A DNA stretch of 64,000 nt, taken from the NCBI GenBank assembly GCA_945883825.1, contig CAMCYF010000006.1:20875-84874 (forward strand). The letters are read 5' to 3'. The DNA comes from Chitinophaga pinensis (GTDB lineage: Bacteria > Bacteroidota > Bacteroidia > Flavobacteriales_D > Crocinitomicaceae). The position numbers were made by a program, and so were the translations under genes. Positions within the stretch are counted from its first letter, which is position 1; each line of letters begins with the position of its first letter. This document shows, piece after piece, positions 17,501 to 26,877 of the stretch. The notes beneath the pieces are model-generated. The model had not been told where the DNA came from. It searched no databases and saw nothing but the letters and a program-made list of their open reading frames with translations.

Positions 17501-17508
17501 CAAAGATA
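17501..17508 (-). promoter_or_regulatory. TAnnTTTG -7 box for ppx-hisS
   Basis: TATCTTTG on the minus strand, seven bases before the ppx ATG. A TTTG at 17534-17531 upstream, 22 nt away, could be the -33 element. Confidence 0.55.
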
Positions 17509-17675
17509 AAAAAAGAGAGATTATAAAAAACAAAACAGAATTTAGATTACATTTTAATTTAATCTGTTCATTGCGCTTGAATACAGGAATTCTAAAAATC
17601 ATATAAGAAAATTAAAAGGCATTAATACATAAAGAAAAAATCTATCTGTTTTCTTTAGTTTATAAAATAATTCAC

Positions 17676-17683
17676 TATCTTTG
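17676..17683 (+). promoter_or_regulatory. TAnnTTTG -7 box for rpsA
   Basis: TATCTTTG followed by C. It predicts a transcription start near 17688 and therefore an rpsA leader of about 90 nt. The 287-base gap 17494-17780 holds this box, the ppx box and the leader, and otherwise nothing I recognise. Confidence 0.6.
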
Positions 17684-17684
17684 C

Positions 17685-17752
17685 ACCCCTTAATTGTGGG
17701 GTCAACTCTCTACAAAAGACCTTTTTACTAATCTACTTTCATTCGTGTAGAG
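17685..17752 (+). promoter_or_regulatory. Structured 5' leader of rpsA
   Basis: Two stems can be drawn by eye. ACCCC at 17685-17689 pairs with GGGGT at 17698-17702 around an 8-nt loop. CTCTAC at 17708-17713 pairs with GTAGAG at 17747-17752 around 33 nt that are T-rich in part. They sit between the promoter and the S1 start in an otherwise A+T-rich spacer. Ribosomal protein S1 genes are autogenously regulated in other bacteria; whether this leader binds S1 is inference. Confidence 0.4.
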
Positions 17753-17780
17753 GCGATGAAATACAAAACTTATTAGCCAA

Positions 17781-19595
17781 ATGGCAGAAACAATTAACCC
17801 GCAGGGAACTGCAGATTTTGATTGGGAAGCGTTGCAATTAGACGGTTACAATCAAATCCAACGTTCAGAAATGTCTGATCGTTACGAAAAAACCTTAACT
17901 TCAATCAACGAGAGAGAAGTAATCCAAGGAACAGTTGCATTAATCACAAAAAAAGAAGTAATCATCAACATCGGATATAAATCTGAGGGAGTGGTTGCAG
18001 CAAATGAATTTCGCTATAATTCTGATTTAAAAATTGGTGATTTAGTAGATGTTTATGTTGAATGTCGTGAAGACAAGACTGGTCAATTAGTCGTTTCTCA
18101 CAAAACTGCACGCATGCACAGTGCTTGGTTACGTGTAAATGATGTTTTACGTACTGGAGAAATTATTACTGGCTATGTTAAATGCCGCACTAAAGGTGGA
18201 CTCATAGTTGATGTATTTGGAATTGAAGCATTTTTACCAGGATCTCAGATTGATGTAAAACCTATTCGCGATTACGACGTGTATGTTGGAAAAAACATGG
18301 AATTCAAAGTTGTGAAAATCAACGAAGAATTTAGAAATGTTGTTGTATCTCACAAAGCATTAATAGAAGCTGAATTAGAAGAACAGAAAAAACAAATTAT
18401 TTCTGGACTTGAAAAAGGTCAAGTTTTAGAAGGTATTGTAAAAAATATCACTTCCTACGGTGTATTTATCGATTTAGGAGGTGTTGATGGGTTAATTCAT
18501 ATTACAGATTTATCTTGGGGACGTGTTTCACATCCTGAAGAGATGTTAGAATTAGATCAAAAAATAAATGTTGTAATCTTAGACTTTGATGATGACAAAA
18601 AACGCATCGCACTTGGATTAAAACAATTACAACCTCATCCTTGGGATTCTCTAGATATAAACTTAAATGTTGGCGATAAAGTGAGCGGAAAAGTTGTTGT
18701 AATGGCTGACTATGGTGCATTTATCGAATTAGCAACTGGTGTTGAAGGTTTGATACACGTTTCAGAAATGAGCTGGTCTCAACATTTACGTTCTGCACAA
18801 GATTTTATGAGTATTGGAGATACTGTAGAAGCAGTTATTTTGACTTTAGACCGTGAAGACCGAAAAATGTCCCTTGGAATTAAGCAATCAATGCCAGATC
18901 CATGGAATGATATTGAATCAAAATATGCTGTCGGCTCCAAGCACTCTGCAAAAGTTAGAAATTTCACCAATTTTGGTGTTTTTGTTGAATTAGAAGAAGG
19001 TGTTGATGGATTGATTCATATTTCAGACTTATCATGGCAAAAGAAAATCAAACATCCTTCTGAGTTCTGCAAAGTTGGAGAAGGAATGGATGTGATTGTT
19101 TTAGAAATAGATCGTGAAAATAGAAGAATTTCTCTAGGTCATAAGCAACTAGAAGAAAATCCATGGGATGTTTTTGAATCTACTTTCTTGGATGGATCTG
19201 TTCATAGCGGTACAATTATCGAAATGAAAGATAAGTCAGGAATTGTTTCATTGCCTTATGGTGTTGAGGGAATTTGTCCTGCAAAACATTTAAAGAAAGA
19301 AGATGGTCAGAATGCTAAAGTTGAAGAAACACTAGAATTTAAAGTAATTGAGTTTAATAAAGAACTAAAGAAAATCGTTGTTTCTCATACACGTACTTTT
19401 GAAGAAGGTGAAGATCGTCCAAGCTCAAGCGCTAAGCCAAGCGCTGCTTCAAAAACAGCTAAAGCTCCTAAAAAAGCAACTGTTTCATCTACAGATCAAG
19501 CAGTGAAAGCAGTAAATGAGAATACCGAAAAATCTACACTAGGTGATTTCGATGCACTTGCTGAATTAAAAGAAAAAATGGAAAAAGGCGAATAA
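17781..19595 (+). CDS. rpsA: 30S ribosomal protein S1
   Basis: A 604-residue protein with six S1 (OB-fold) domains. Their cores are visible as GTVALITKKEVIINIGYKSEG (about 50-70), the GYVKCRTKGGLIVDVFG segment, IVKNITSYGVFIDLGGVDGL, KVVVMADYGAFIELATGVEG, KVRNFTNFGVFVELEEGVDG and a diverged sixth around TIIEMKDKSGIVSLPYGVEG. The tail after residue 530 is Ser/Ala/Lys-rich and low-complexity. S1 binds mRNA on the 30S subunit; in Bacteroidota, where Shine-Dalgarno signals are rare (as in this window), it probably carries much of the initiation load. Single-gene unit with its own promoter, leader and strong terminator. Confidence 0.97.
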   Translation: MAETINPQGTADFDWEALQLDGYNQIQRSEMSDRYEKTLTSINEREVIQGTVALITKKEVIINIGYKSEGVVAANEFRYNSDLKIGDLVDVYVECREDKTGQLVVSHKTARMHSAWLRVNDVLRTGEIITGYVKCRTKGGLIVDVFGIEAFLPGSQIDVKPIRDYDVYVGKNMEFKVVKINEEFRNVVVSHKALIEAELEEQKKQIISGLEKGQVLEGIVKNITSYGVFIDLGGVDGLIHITDLSWGRVSHPEEMLELDQKINVVILDFDDDKKRIALGLKQLQPHPWDSLDINLNVGDKVSGKVVVMADYGAFIELATGVEGLIHVSEMSWSQHLRSAQDFMSIGDTVEAVILTLDREDRKMSLGIKQSMPDPWNDIESKYAVGSKHSAKVRNFTNFGVFVELEEGVDGLIHISDLSWQKKIKHPSEFCKVGEGMDVIVLEIDRENRRISLGHKQLEENPWDVFESTFLDGSVHSGTIIEMKDKSGIVSLPYGVEGICPAKHLKKEDGQNAKVEETLEFKVIEFNKELKKIVVSHTRTFEEGEDRPSSSAKPSAASKTAKAPKKATVSSTDQAVKAVNENTEKSTLGDFDALAELKEKMEKGE

Positions 19596-19617
19596 GCTTA
19601 TTAACCATTAAATAATT

Positions 19618-19645
19618 AAGAGGTCTCAAGGACCTCTTTTTTTTT
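19618..19645 (+). terminator. Rho-independent terminator of rpsA
   Basis: AAGAGGTC (19618-19625) pairs perfectly with GACCTCTT (19631-19638) around a 5-nt loop, followed by a run of T's. This is one of the clearest terminators in the window. Confidence 0.9.
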
Positions 19646-19721
19646 GCTTAATCGTTCATAAAGTGTTGATAAAGTTGCTTTGTGATTTTAAAGCATAAAG
19701 TAGTAAAACTAAATAAATACT

Positions 19722-19729
19722 TAATTTTG
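19722..19729 (+). promoter_or_regulatory. TAnnTTTG -7 box for fur-STAS-purA-ostA
   Basis: TAATTTTG with nine bases between it and the fur ATG, so a very short leader is expected. Confidence 0.55.
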
Positions 19730-19738
19730 TTTTGCTAA

Positions 19739-20182
19739 ATGACCAGTGAAGAATTACAAAATACTGTAAAAGATATTTTTGCAGCATACCTAGAGCAAAA
19801 TATGCACCGAAAGACACCGGAACGTTTTGCTATACTCGTTGAAATATATAACTATGAAGGGCATTTTGATATTGAATCCTTGTATATTAAAATGAAAAAT
19901 CATAATTACAGAGTTTCCAGGGCCACTTTGTACAATACTATTGATTTATTACTTGCTTGTAATCTTGTTCGAAAACATCAATTTGGAAAAAACATAGCAC
20001 AATTTGAAAAATCCCATGGATCAAAGCAACATGACCATGTTATCTGTACAGATTCAGGTGAAGTTTTTGAATTTTGTGACCCTCGAATTCAACAAATAAA
20101 AGAGACAGTTGAAGAACTATTTGATCTTAAAATTCAACATCATTCACTTTATTTTTACGGGGTGAAAGAAAAAAAACAATAA
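19739..20182 (+). CDS. Fur-family transcriptional regulator
   Basis: A 147-residue metalloregulator: N-terminal winged helix with the recognition region [15 protein letters not shown], then a dimerisation domain with [20 protein letters not shown]. The His/Asp/Glu ligands of the sensory metal site are present. The usual CxxC structural zinc site is altered: the second Cys of the first pair is Ser (CTDSG), and I see no second C-terminal CxxC. It probably represses iron uptake in response to Fe(II), but a PerR- or Zur-like role cannot be excluded. First gene of the fur-STAS-purA-ostA operon, one base before the STAS gene. A fur-purA-rel neighbourhood is familiar in Flavobacteriia. Confidence 0.88.
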   Translation: MTSEELQNTVKDIFAAYLEQNMHRKTPERFAILVEIYNYEGHFDIESLYIKMKNHNYRVSRATLYNTIDLLLACNLVRKHQFGKNIAQFEKSHGSKQHDHVICTDSGEVFEFCDPRIQQIKETVEELFDLKIQHHSLYFYGVKEKKQ

Positions 20183-20183
20183 G

Positions 20184-20522
20184 ATGAGTGTTATATTTAA
20201 TGTAAAAAAAAATACTTCATTCATTATTTTTCGATTTGAAGGTAAAATTCTTTCAGATTCTGATTTAACAATAGCAAATGAGGTGTTATCATCTACTAAA
20301 AATTGGAACATTGTATTTGACATAAGCCAACTTACACATACCAATTCTAGTGGAATAGCATTTATGGTAAAAACTTTAACAAAAGCACGTATTAATCAAG
20401 GAGATGTTGTATTGCTAAGTCCAAATATTGGATTAAATAGATTATTTGAAATTACTAAAATGCAGGAAGTATTTTCAATAGTAGATTCACTAGCTGCAGT
20501 AGAAAATTATTTTAAGAATTGA
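20184..20522 (+). CDS. STAS-domain protein (anti-anti-sigma-like)
   Basis: A 112-residue single STAS domain: a central strand NIVFDISQL, then THTNSSGIAFMVKTL, which carries the (D/N)SSG site where SpoIIAA-type antagonists are phosphorylated on Ser, and a terminal helix pair. In such proteins the phosphorylation state controls release of a sigma factor from its kinase. No RsbW-like kinase or PP2C phosphatase is encoded nearby, so the partner is unknown. It follows fur by one base and overlaps nothing essential in purA. The role could also be in membrane or lipid organisation, as for other orphan STAS proteins. Confidence 0.82.
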   Translation: MSVIFNVKKNTSFIIFRFEGKILSDSDLTIANEVLSSTKNWNIVFDISQLTHTNSSGIAFMVKTLTKARINQGDVVLLSPNIGLNRLFEITKMQEVFSIVDSLAAVENYFKN

Positions 20523-20524
20523 GC

Positions 20525-21799
20525 ATGAAAGTAGATGTATTATTAGGCCTTCAATGGGGCGATGAAGGAAAAGGAAAAATTGTAGATGTCTTAACTCCAA
20601 AATATGATATTATTGCACGATTCCAAGGAGGACCTAATGCAGGGCATACATTGGAATTTGAGGGGATTAAACATGTTTTAAATACTATTCCTTCTGGTAT
20701 TTTTCATCCTGATGTTATTAATTTAGTTGGAAATGGAGTTGTAATAGATCCACTAATATTTAAAGGAGAGCTTGATAAACTCGCTCCCTACAACATTGAC
20801 TTTAAAAAGCGACTTTTTATTTCAAAAAAAGCACATTTAATTTTACCAACTCATCGTTTACTTGATGCAGCATCTGAAGCAGCAAAGGGGAAAAATAAAA
20901 TTGGTTCTACTTTAAAAGGAATTGGACCAACATACATGGACAAGACTGGCAGAAATGGCTTGCGAGTAGGAGATATATTTTCAGAAAATTTTAAAGAAAA
21001 ATATCAGGCGCTTGTTGAAAAACACATTGGAATTTTATCCCATTATGAAGGTTTTGAGTACGATTTAAATTCACTTGAGGCCCCTTGGTTAGAAAGTCTT
21101 GAAACATTAAAAAGTTTAGAAGCTGTAGACAGCGAACATTTTCTAAACAAAGCCTTGCTTGAAGGAAAAAAAATCCTAGCTGAAGGAGCGCAAGGAACAA
21201 TGTTAGACATTGATTTTGGAACTTATCCCTTTGTTACTTCCTCAAATACTGTAACTGCAGGAACATGTACTGGTCTTGGAATTGCCCCAACTAGAATCGG
21301 AAAAGTTGTAGGAATTTTTAAAGCGTATTGTACTCGAGTGGGAAGCGGTCCATTTCCAACAGAATTAGATAATGAATTAGGGGAGTTAATCCGAAAAGAA
21401 GGCAGTGAATTTGGTGCAACAACAGGAAGACCAAGACGTTGTGGCTGGTTAGATTTAGTTCAAATGCGTTACGCTATTATGATAAATGGAGTTACAGAAC
21501 TATCGATGATGAAATCTGATATACTCAGTATTTTTAATAAAATTAAAGTATGTACGCATTATCTTGTTAATGGTGAAAAAGTATCAGATTTTCCATTTGA
21601 CGTGAATGATATTGAAATTATACCTTTTTATGAAGAAATTGACGGTTGGAACTGTGATTTAACTAAGTTACGTGACTATAAAGATGCTCCTCAAGCATTA
21701 AAAAATTACGTTTCTTACCTTGAAAAGCAATTAAGAGTTCCAATTAACGTTATTTCAGTAGGTCCAGATAGAACGCAAACCCTTTCTAAATTATCGTGA
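20525..21799 (+). CDS. purA: Adenylosuccinate synthetase
   Basis: Converts IMP and aspartate to adenylosuccinate with GTP, the first committed step to AMP. 424 residues: the N-terminal P-loop GLQWGDEGKGKIVD with its catalytic Asp, PNAGHT with the catalytic His, the KGIGPTYMDKTGRNG segment that binds IMP, EGAQGTMLDIDFGTYPFVTSS, and TTGRPRRCGWLD. The longest frame starts at TTG 20519, inside the STAS stop; the ATG at 20525, which puts MKVDVLLGLQWGDEG at the front, is the real start. Its TGA overlaps the GTG of the next gene (GTGA). Confidence 0.97.
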   Translation: MKVDVLLGLQWGDEGKGKIVDVLTPKYDIIARFQGGPNAGHTLEFEGIKHVLNTIPSGIFHPDVINLVGNGVVIDPLIFKGELDKLAPYNIDFKKRLFISKKAHLILPTHRLLDAASEAAKGKNKIGSTLKGIGPTYMDKTGRNGLRVGDIFSENFKEKYQALVEKHIGILSHYEGFEYDLNSLEAPWLESLETLKSLEAVDSEHFLNKALLEGKKILAEGAQGTMLDIDFGTYPFVTSSNTVTAGTCTGLGIAPTRIGKVVGIFKAYCTRVGSGPFPTELDNELGELIRKEGSEFGATTGRPRRCGWLDLVQMRYAIMINGVTELSMMKSDILSIFNKIKVCTHYLVNGEKVSDFPFDVNDIEIIPFYEEIDGWNCDLTKLRDYKDAPQALKNYVSYLEKQLRVPINVISVGPDRTQTLSKLS

Positions 21800-23340
21800 T
21801 AATTAAAATACATCCTACTTTTAAATTTGCGCTTATTTTTAGCGCATTTTTTTTACGTGGATTTTTATTTTCTCAAAACAATGTACTTGAGTTGCTTCCT
21901 GGATCAGAAAAAATAATTTACGATGAGAGATCTAAAAAACATCGTTTAATTGGTTCTGTAAATTTTATTTATCAAGGAAATACAATGTATTGCGATTCAG
22001 CTCACTATCAAGAAAAAGAAAAAATAGTTCATGCTTATGGTAGTGTTCAAATACGTAAGAATGATATTAATCTTTTTTGTGATTCGATGTATTATAATGG
22101 AGCTCAAAAATATGCAAAACTTTGGGGTCACGTTAGGGTCCGCGATCAGGAATATAAAATTACTAGTGATTCAATGGATTATGATGCAAAAAATAGCAAG
22201 GCAATTTATCGAAATCAAGGGCAAGTAGAATCGATAGTTTCTGACGAAAAAATAACGAGTAAAGTTGGTTATTTCTTTCCAAAAACAGGTAGTTTTTTCT
22301 TTAGTCAAAAAGTCGAATACCGTAAAAAAGACCTTACGATGACAACTGACACCCTACAATTCTCATATGAAAAGCAAACAGTCTATTTTTTTGGTCCAAC
22401 AAAAGTGATAAATGATAGTATAACTATATTTTGCAAAAATGGTTGGTATCATGTAAATAAGAATGAAGCAACTCTTTATAATAAAGCTGAAATTATTCAA
22501 AAAACAAATATCATTCGCGGAGATACTATTTATTACAATAAACCCAAACAAATTTTTAAAGGAACAGGAAATGTGTTTATTAAAGATTTGAAACAAAACT
22601 TAATATTTCTTGGCAATAAAGGGTTTGCAAATGATTCTTTGCATACTGCTCATTTATGTGGAAAAGCAGTGGCAGTAAAACTGCAAGAAAAAGATACTGT
22701 ATATGTTTTTGCAGATAGTTTAATACTAAAAAAAGATTCACTTAATCAATTAGAAGTGATTTTTGCTCATGCCAAGGTGCAAATTTTTCAAAATAAATTA
22801 GAAGCAATTTCGGATAGTGCCGAGTATAGACCAAAGCTGAAGTTATTAAAATTGAGGTCAAACCCAATTGTTTGGTCAGAGAATGTAGAATTAAAAGGCG
22901 AAAAGATGGATATAATCATAAATGATAGTATAATTGAAAAAATTCAAATAAGTGGAAAAACAAGTGCTTTAATGGAACTAGATTCTGGAAAATTTTACAA
23001 TCAACTTTCTGGACGCGAGATGATAGCTTGGCTTAAAAACAATGAATTAATTCATGTTGATTTATTGGGAAATGCTTGGACAATTTTATATCCCGAGGAA
23101 GAAGAAAATAAAGATTCACTCATCTCTAATAAAAGAATGGGGCTAAATCGCCTTTTTGCATCAGAATTGAAGGTATACTTGGATAGTGGGGAAGTTACAG
23201 GAATTACTTACTTCGATAAACCTGACGGCATTTTTTTTCCAATGGATCAGATTAAACCCGAAGAGCAATTTATAAAAAACTTTGTTTGGAATGCTGCACT
23301 AAGACCAAAAAATTCATTTGTTTTCAGCGATCAAAATTGA
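21796..23340 (+). CDS. OstA/LptA-like periplasmic protein, GTG start
   Basis: A 514-residue exported protein with a signal peptide of about 27 residues ending FLFSQ. The mature part is a long run of short beta strands with repeated motifs such as YCDSAHYQEKEKIVHAYGSV and LFCDSMYYNGAQKYAKLWG, the OstA/LptA beta-jellyroll pattern that binds lipopolysaccharide in the periplasm and bridges to the outer-membrane LptD. It is much longer than E. coli LptA, as in Bacteroidota. The start is GTG at 21796, overlapping the purA stop by four bases. Its end overlaps rel by ten bases in convergent orientation. LPS transport is the likely job; direct evidence is absent. Confidence 0.83.
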   Translation: MIIKIHPTFKFALIFSAFFLRGFLFSQNNVLELLPGSEKIIYDERSKKHRLIGSVNFIYQGNTMYCDSAHYQEKEKIVHAYGSVQIRKNDINLFCDSMYYNGAQKYAKLWGHVRVRDQEYKITSDSMDYDAKNSKAIYRNQGQVESIVSDEKITSKVGYFFPKTGSFFFSQKVEYRKKDLTMTTDTLQFSYEKQTVYFFGPTKVINDSITIFCKNGWYHVNKNEATLYNKAEIIQKTNIIRGDTIYYNKPKQIFKGTGNVFIKDLKQNLIFLGNKGFANDSLHTAHLCGKAVAVKLQEKDTVYVFADSLILKKDSLNQLEVIFAHAKVQIFQNKLEAISDSAEYRPKLKLLKLRSNPIVWSENVELKGEKMDIIINDSIIEKIQISGKTSALMELDSGKFYNQLSGREMIAWLKNNELIHVDLLGNAWTILYPEEEENKDSLISNKRMGLNRLFASELKVYLDSGEVTGITYFDKPDGIFFPMDQIKPEEQFIKNFVWNAALRPKNSFVFSDQN

Positions 23341-25565
23341 CTTTCCTCTTCAGTATCCCATCGTGTAACTCTCTGTACCCCATCTACCTCTCCAAATTTA
23401 TTAGTTAGTTGTTCTAGGTGTTCTGTGTCAAAAACAAGTACTTTTATTCTTCCTTCAAAGACACCATCAGTTGTCTCAAATGAAATACTTTTCATATTAA
23501 TATTATTTTGTTTGGAAATAATATCCGTCAACTTATTAACAAGTCCAATTTGATCAATTCCAATAATTTTAATAGCCGCAATTCGCTCAACTAACTTATC
23601 CTGTTTCCAAGTTGCTTTGATGCAACGAAATGCTAATTTTGATAATAAATCTCCAGCATTTGGGCAATTGCCACGGTGTATTTTAATGCCATCATTCATA
23701 GTAATAAATCCAAAAACAATATCTCCTGGAATAGGATTACAGCATTTCGCTAAGTGGTATTCAAAACCTTTAAAATCATCGCCAATTAAAATTGTATCGT
23801 GTTTGGTATCAATTCCCTCAAAATTATTTTCTACAAGATTTGGCTTTTTTAAATTGTCTTTTCTGGTTAATTTAATATTTCCATCGACAATTTCCTGTTC
23901 CCTTAAGATAGCAAGATCTATTTTACCTTTTGCAATTCTAAAATACAATTCTGAAGTACTTGACAAATTAAAATAACGTTCTAAAAATGAAATATTATGG
24001 TTGGTGCTTCGCAGATTAAATTGTTTAAATTTACGCAGCAAAATTTCTTTTCCATCTTCGACAATTATATTTCTTTCTTCATTTAAAGATGATTTTATTT
24101 TTTGCTTTGCCCTTGCTGTTACGACAAATCTAAGCCATTCTTCATTTGGTTTTTGTTTTGGAGAAGTTATAATTTCCAGCTGATCTCCATTGATTAACTG
24201 ATAACTTAGTGGCATCAATCGATTATTAACCTTTGCACCGATACATTTATCTCCAATATCAGTATGGATATCGTATGCAAAATCTAATATTGTTGACCCA
24301 ATTGGTAAAACTCTTAATTCACCTTTGGGAGTAAAAATATAAATTTCATCATTAAATAAGTTTAGTCGAAAATCATTTACAAAATCCATTGCCGTGGCCT
24401 CGGTATTGTCTAAAAGATCTCTGATTTCTGCAATCCAACGGTCAAACTTATTATCCTCATTATTTATTTCCTTGTATTTGTAATGAGCTGCCAAACCTTT
24501 TTCAGCAATTTCATCCATTCTTTTTGAACGAATTTGAACCTCAATCCATTTGCCATTTGGCGACATTACCGTTGTATGCAATGATTCGTAACCATTAGCA
24601 CGGGGAGTTGAAATCCAATCTCTCAATCGCTCAGGACTCGGTTGATAATAATCAGTAACAATGCTGTAAATTCTCCAACAATCTGGCTTTTCTAATTCCA
24701 CAGGTGTTTCCAAAATAATTCGAATAGCAAAAATATCAAAGACCTCCTCAAAAGGAATGTCCTTAAATTGCATTTTTCTCCAAATCGAGGAAATTGACTT
24801 TGTACGTGTTTTTATTTCAAATATATATCCTTCATGAAGTAAAGTTTCTTTAATTGGCGACATAAATCGTCGGATAAAACGATTTCGGACATCTGCAGTA
24901 TTTTTTAATTTCCGAGCTATTTCGTTGTATATATCGGTTTCACAGTACAACATTGATAAATCTTCTAATTCGGATTTTACAGAATATAATCCTAAGCGAT
25001 GCGCTAATGGAGCATAGAGAAATTTTGTTTCAGAAGCAATTTTTAATTGTTTTTCTGGGCGCATACTTCCCAAGGTCCGCATATTGTGCAAGCGATCGGC
25101 TAATTTTATAAGAACAACCCTAAAATCATCTGAAATTGTTAAAATCATTTTCCGAAAATTCTCAGCTTGAATTGATGCATTTTCATCAAAAACTTCTGGA
25201 ATTTTTGTCAAGCCATCAATAATAAGTCGCACTTTCGATCCAAAAAGATCTTCAACATCTTGAAGTGTAATATGTGTATCTTCAACTGTATCATGAAGCA
25301 AGGCGCAAACAATTGAAGTAGCTCCAAGTCCCATTTCCTCAACACAAATTCTCGCTACAGAAATCGGATGGTAAATGTATGGTTCACCAGACTTACGGCG
25401 CATATCTTTATGGGCTTCAAGTGAAACATCAAAAGCTTTACGAATAAGTCGTGTATCTTCTTTTGAGCGGTCTTTTAGCGCCCGTAATAAGCCTTTGAAA
25501 GCATTTAGGATATCTTTTCGCTCTTGTTCAATATCAATAGGTGTTACTGGACTATATTCCTGCAT
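23331..25565 (-). CDS. Bifunctional (p)ppGpp synthetase/hydrolase (Rel/SpoT)
   Basis: A 744-residue RSH enzyme controlling the stringent response. The N-terminal HD hydrolase is complete: YHPISVA with His 66, ALLHDTVEDT with HD at 91-92, and DRLHNMRTLGSM. It is followed by the synthetase domain with the TKSISSIWRKM and RANGYESLHTTV segments and a TGS domain beginning IYIFTPKGELRVLP. A C-terminal zinc/helical region (CCNPIPGD) and an ACT domain close the protein. All parts of a dual-function Rel are present, so both synthesis and hydrolysis of (p)ppGpp are expected. Its ATG shares one base with the fahA stop (TAATG). Confidence 0.96.
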   Translation of the reverse strand: MQEYSPVTPIDIEQERKDILNAFKGLLRALKDRSKEDTRLIRKAFDVSLEAHKDMRRKSGEPYIYHPISVARICVEEMGLGATSIVCALLHDTVEDTHITLQDVEDLFGSKVRLIIDGLTKIPEVFDENASIQAENFRKMILTISDDFRVVLIKLADRLHNMRTLGSMRPEKQLKIASETKFLYAPLAHRLGLYSVKSELEDLSMLYCETDIYNEIARKLKNTADVRNRFIRRFMSPIKETLLHEGYIFEIKTRTKSISSIWRKMQFKDIPFEEVFDIFAIRIILETPVELEKPDCWRIYSIVTDYYQPSPERLRDWISTPRANGYESLHTTVMSPNGKWIEVQIRSKRMDEIAEKGLAAHYKYKEINNEDNKFDRWIAEIRDLLDNTEATAMDFVNDFRLNLFNDEIYIFTPKGELRVLPIGSTILDFAYDIHTDIGDKCIGAKVNNRLMPLSYQLINGDQLEIITSPKQKPNEEWLRFVVTARAKQKIKSSLNEERNIIVEDGKEILLRKFKQFNLRSTNHNISFLERYFNLSSTSELYFRIAKGKIDLAILREQEIVDGNIKLTRKDNLKKPNLVENNFEGIDTKHDTILIGDDFKGFEYHLAKCCNPIPGDIVFGFITMNDGIKIHRGNCPNAGDLLSKLAFRCIKATWKQDKLVERIAAIKIIGIDQIGLVNKLTDIISKQNNINMKSISFETTDGVFEGRIKVLVFDTEHLEQLTNKFGEVDGVQRVTRWDTEEESQF

Positions 25566-26836
25566 TATTTTGCGGGTAATAATTTAGATTTCAATTCACC
25601 AAAACCAATACGAACACCATTTAATTCAGAATGACCACGCATTACAACGCTGTCTCCATCATTTATAAACTTGCGTTCCGAGCCATCTTTTACTTTTAGA
25701 GGTTTTGTTCCTCGCCAAGTTAATTCGAGCATTGAGCCAAAAGAGTCTTCACTTTTTCCTGATATTGTTCCGGAACCCAATAAGTCGCCACAACGAATAT
25801 TACAACCATTTGAAGTGTGATGGGCCAATTGCTGCGCCATATTCCAGTACATGTATTTGAAATTAGAATTGCATACCACTGTTTCATCTTTGTTATTTGT
25901 AAGAATTCCTACTTGAAGTTGAATATCATACGATTTTTTTCCATCGAATTCTAAATAAGGCAAAACCTTAGGATTTTGTTCAGGCGATTCCACCGCAAAA
26001 GGTTCGAGGGCATCTAAAGTTACAATCCAAGCAGAAACAGATGATGCGAAATTTTTTCCTAGAAATGGACCTAAAGGAACATATTCCCAAGCTTGAATAT
26101 CGCGCGCCGACCAATCATTAAAAAGACAGAGCCCAAAAATATAGGAATCTGCTTCTTCAGTTGAAATTGAATCTCCAAGTGGTTTTCCATCGAAAGTTAT
26201 AAAAGCCATTTCTAATTCAAAATCAACTTGTCGTGAAGGAGTGAAAATTGGGTCTTCTTCAGCACTTGGTTTTATTTGGCCCTTTGGTCTGTGAATATCT
26301 TGACCAGAAAGCACAATCGAAGATGCTCGCCCATGATAAGCAACTGGAATCCACAACCAATTTGGCAAGAGTGCATTTGAAGGATCCCGAAACATCATTC
26401 CAATATTTGTAGCATGTTCTTTGCTTGAATAAAAATCTGTGTAATCACCAATTTCGACAGGCATTGACACTTCTACAGTTGAAATTAAATGAAGTACTTG
26501 TTCAATTTGAGAAGGATTATTTTGAAGAGAAGTTGAGGAATCAAGTAATAATTCAGAAATCCTATTTCGCAATTTTCGAACTGCAAGTTTTCCTTTTTTC
26601 ATCATCGGATTTAAAAAAGGTGCATCAAAATCACTGCTATCAAAACTTGTTTCTTTCAAATATCCCAGTTCAGCTAATACTTTTAAATCGAGTGCATAAT
26701 CTCCAATTCTCACAGAAACTCTTTTTGAAAGAATGTGGTTTCCAATAATTCCAAAAGGCAAATTTTGAATGGGAAAATCAGAATTTTCAGGAACGCTTAC
26801 CCACGATTTTAAATTTGGATTATTTGCTGCTATCAT
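25565..26836 (-). CDS. fahA: Fumarylacetoacetase
   Basis: Last step of tyrosine/phenylalanine degradation: hydrolysis of fumarylacetoacetate to fumarate and acetoacetate. 423 residues with an N-terminal SH3-like domain and the FAH catalytic domain. Seen: YTDFYSSKEHATNIG, PVAYHGRASSIV, a metal-binding region from FELEMAFIT, and LFNDWSARDIQAWEYVPLGP. Length and order fit the eukaryote-like FahA. The other tyrosine catabolic genes (hpd, hmgA) are not in the window. It is the first gene of a two-gene message with rel, a combination with no obvious functional logic. Confidence 0.95.
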   Translation of the reverse strand: MIAANNPNLKSWVSVPENSDFPIQNLPFGIIGNHILSKRVSVRIGDYALDLKVLAELGYLKETSFDSSDFDAPFLNPMMKKGKLAVRKLRNRISELLLDSSTSLQNNPSQIEQVLHLISTVEVSMPVEIGDYTDFYSSKEHATNIGMMFRDPSNALLPNWLWIPVAYHGRASSIVLSGQDIHRPKGQIKPSAEEDPIFTPSRQVDFELEMAFITFDGKPLGDSISTEEADSYIFGLCLFNDWSARDIQAWEYVPLGPFLGKNFASSVSAWIVTLDALEPFAVESPEQNPKVLPYLEFDGKKSYDIQLQVGILTNNKDETVVCNSNFKYMYWNMAQQLAHHTSNGCNIRCGDLLGSGTISGKSEDSFGSMLELTWRGTKPLKVKDGSERKFINDGDSVVMRGHSELNGVRIGFGELKSKLLPAK

Positions 26837-26877
26837 ATCCTTAAAATTATACTACTTAACTAAAAATCAAAATAAAA

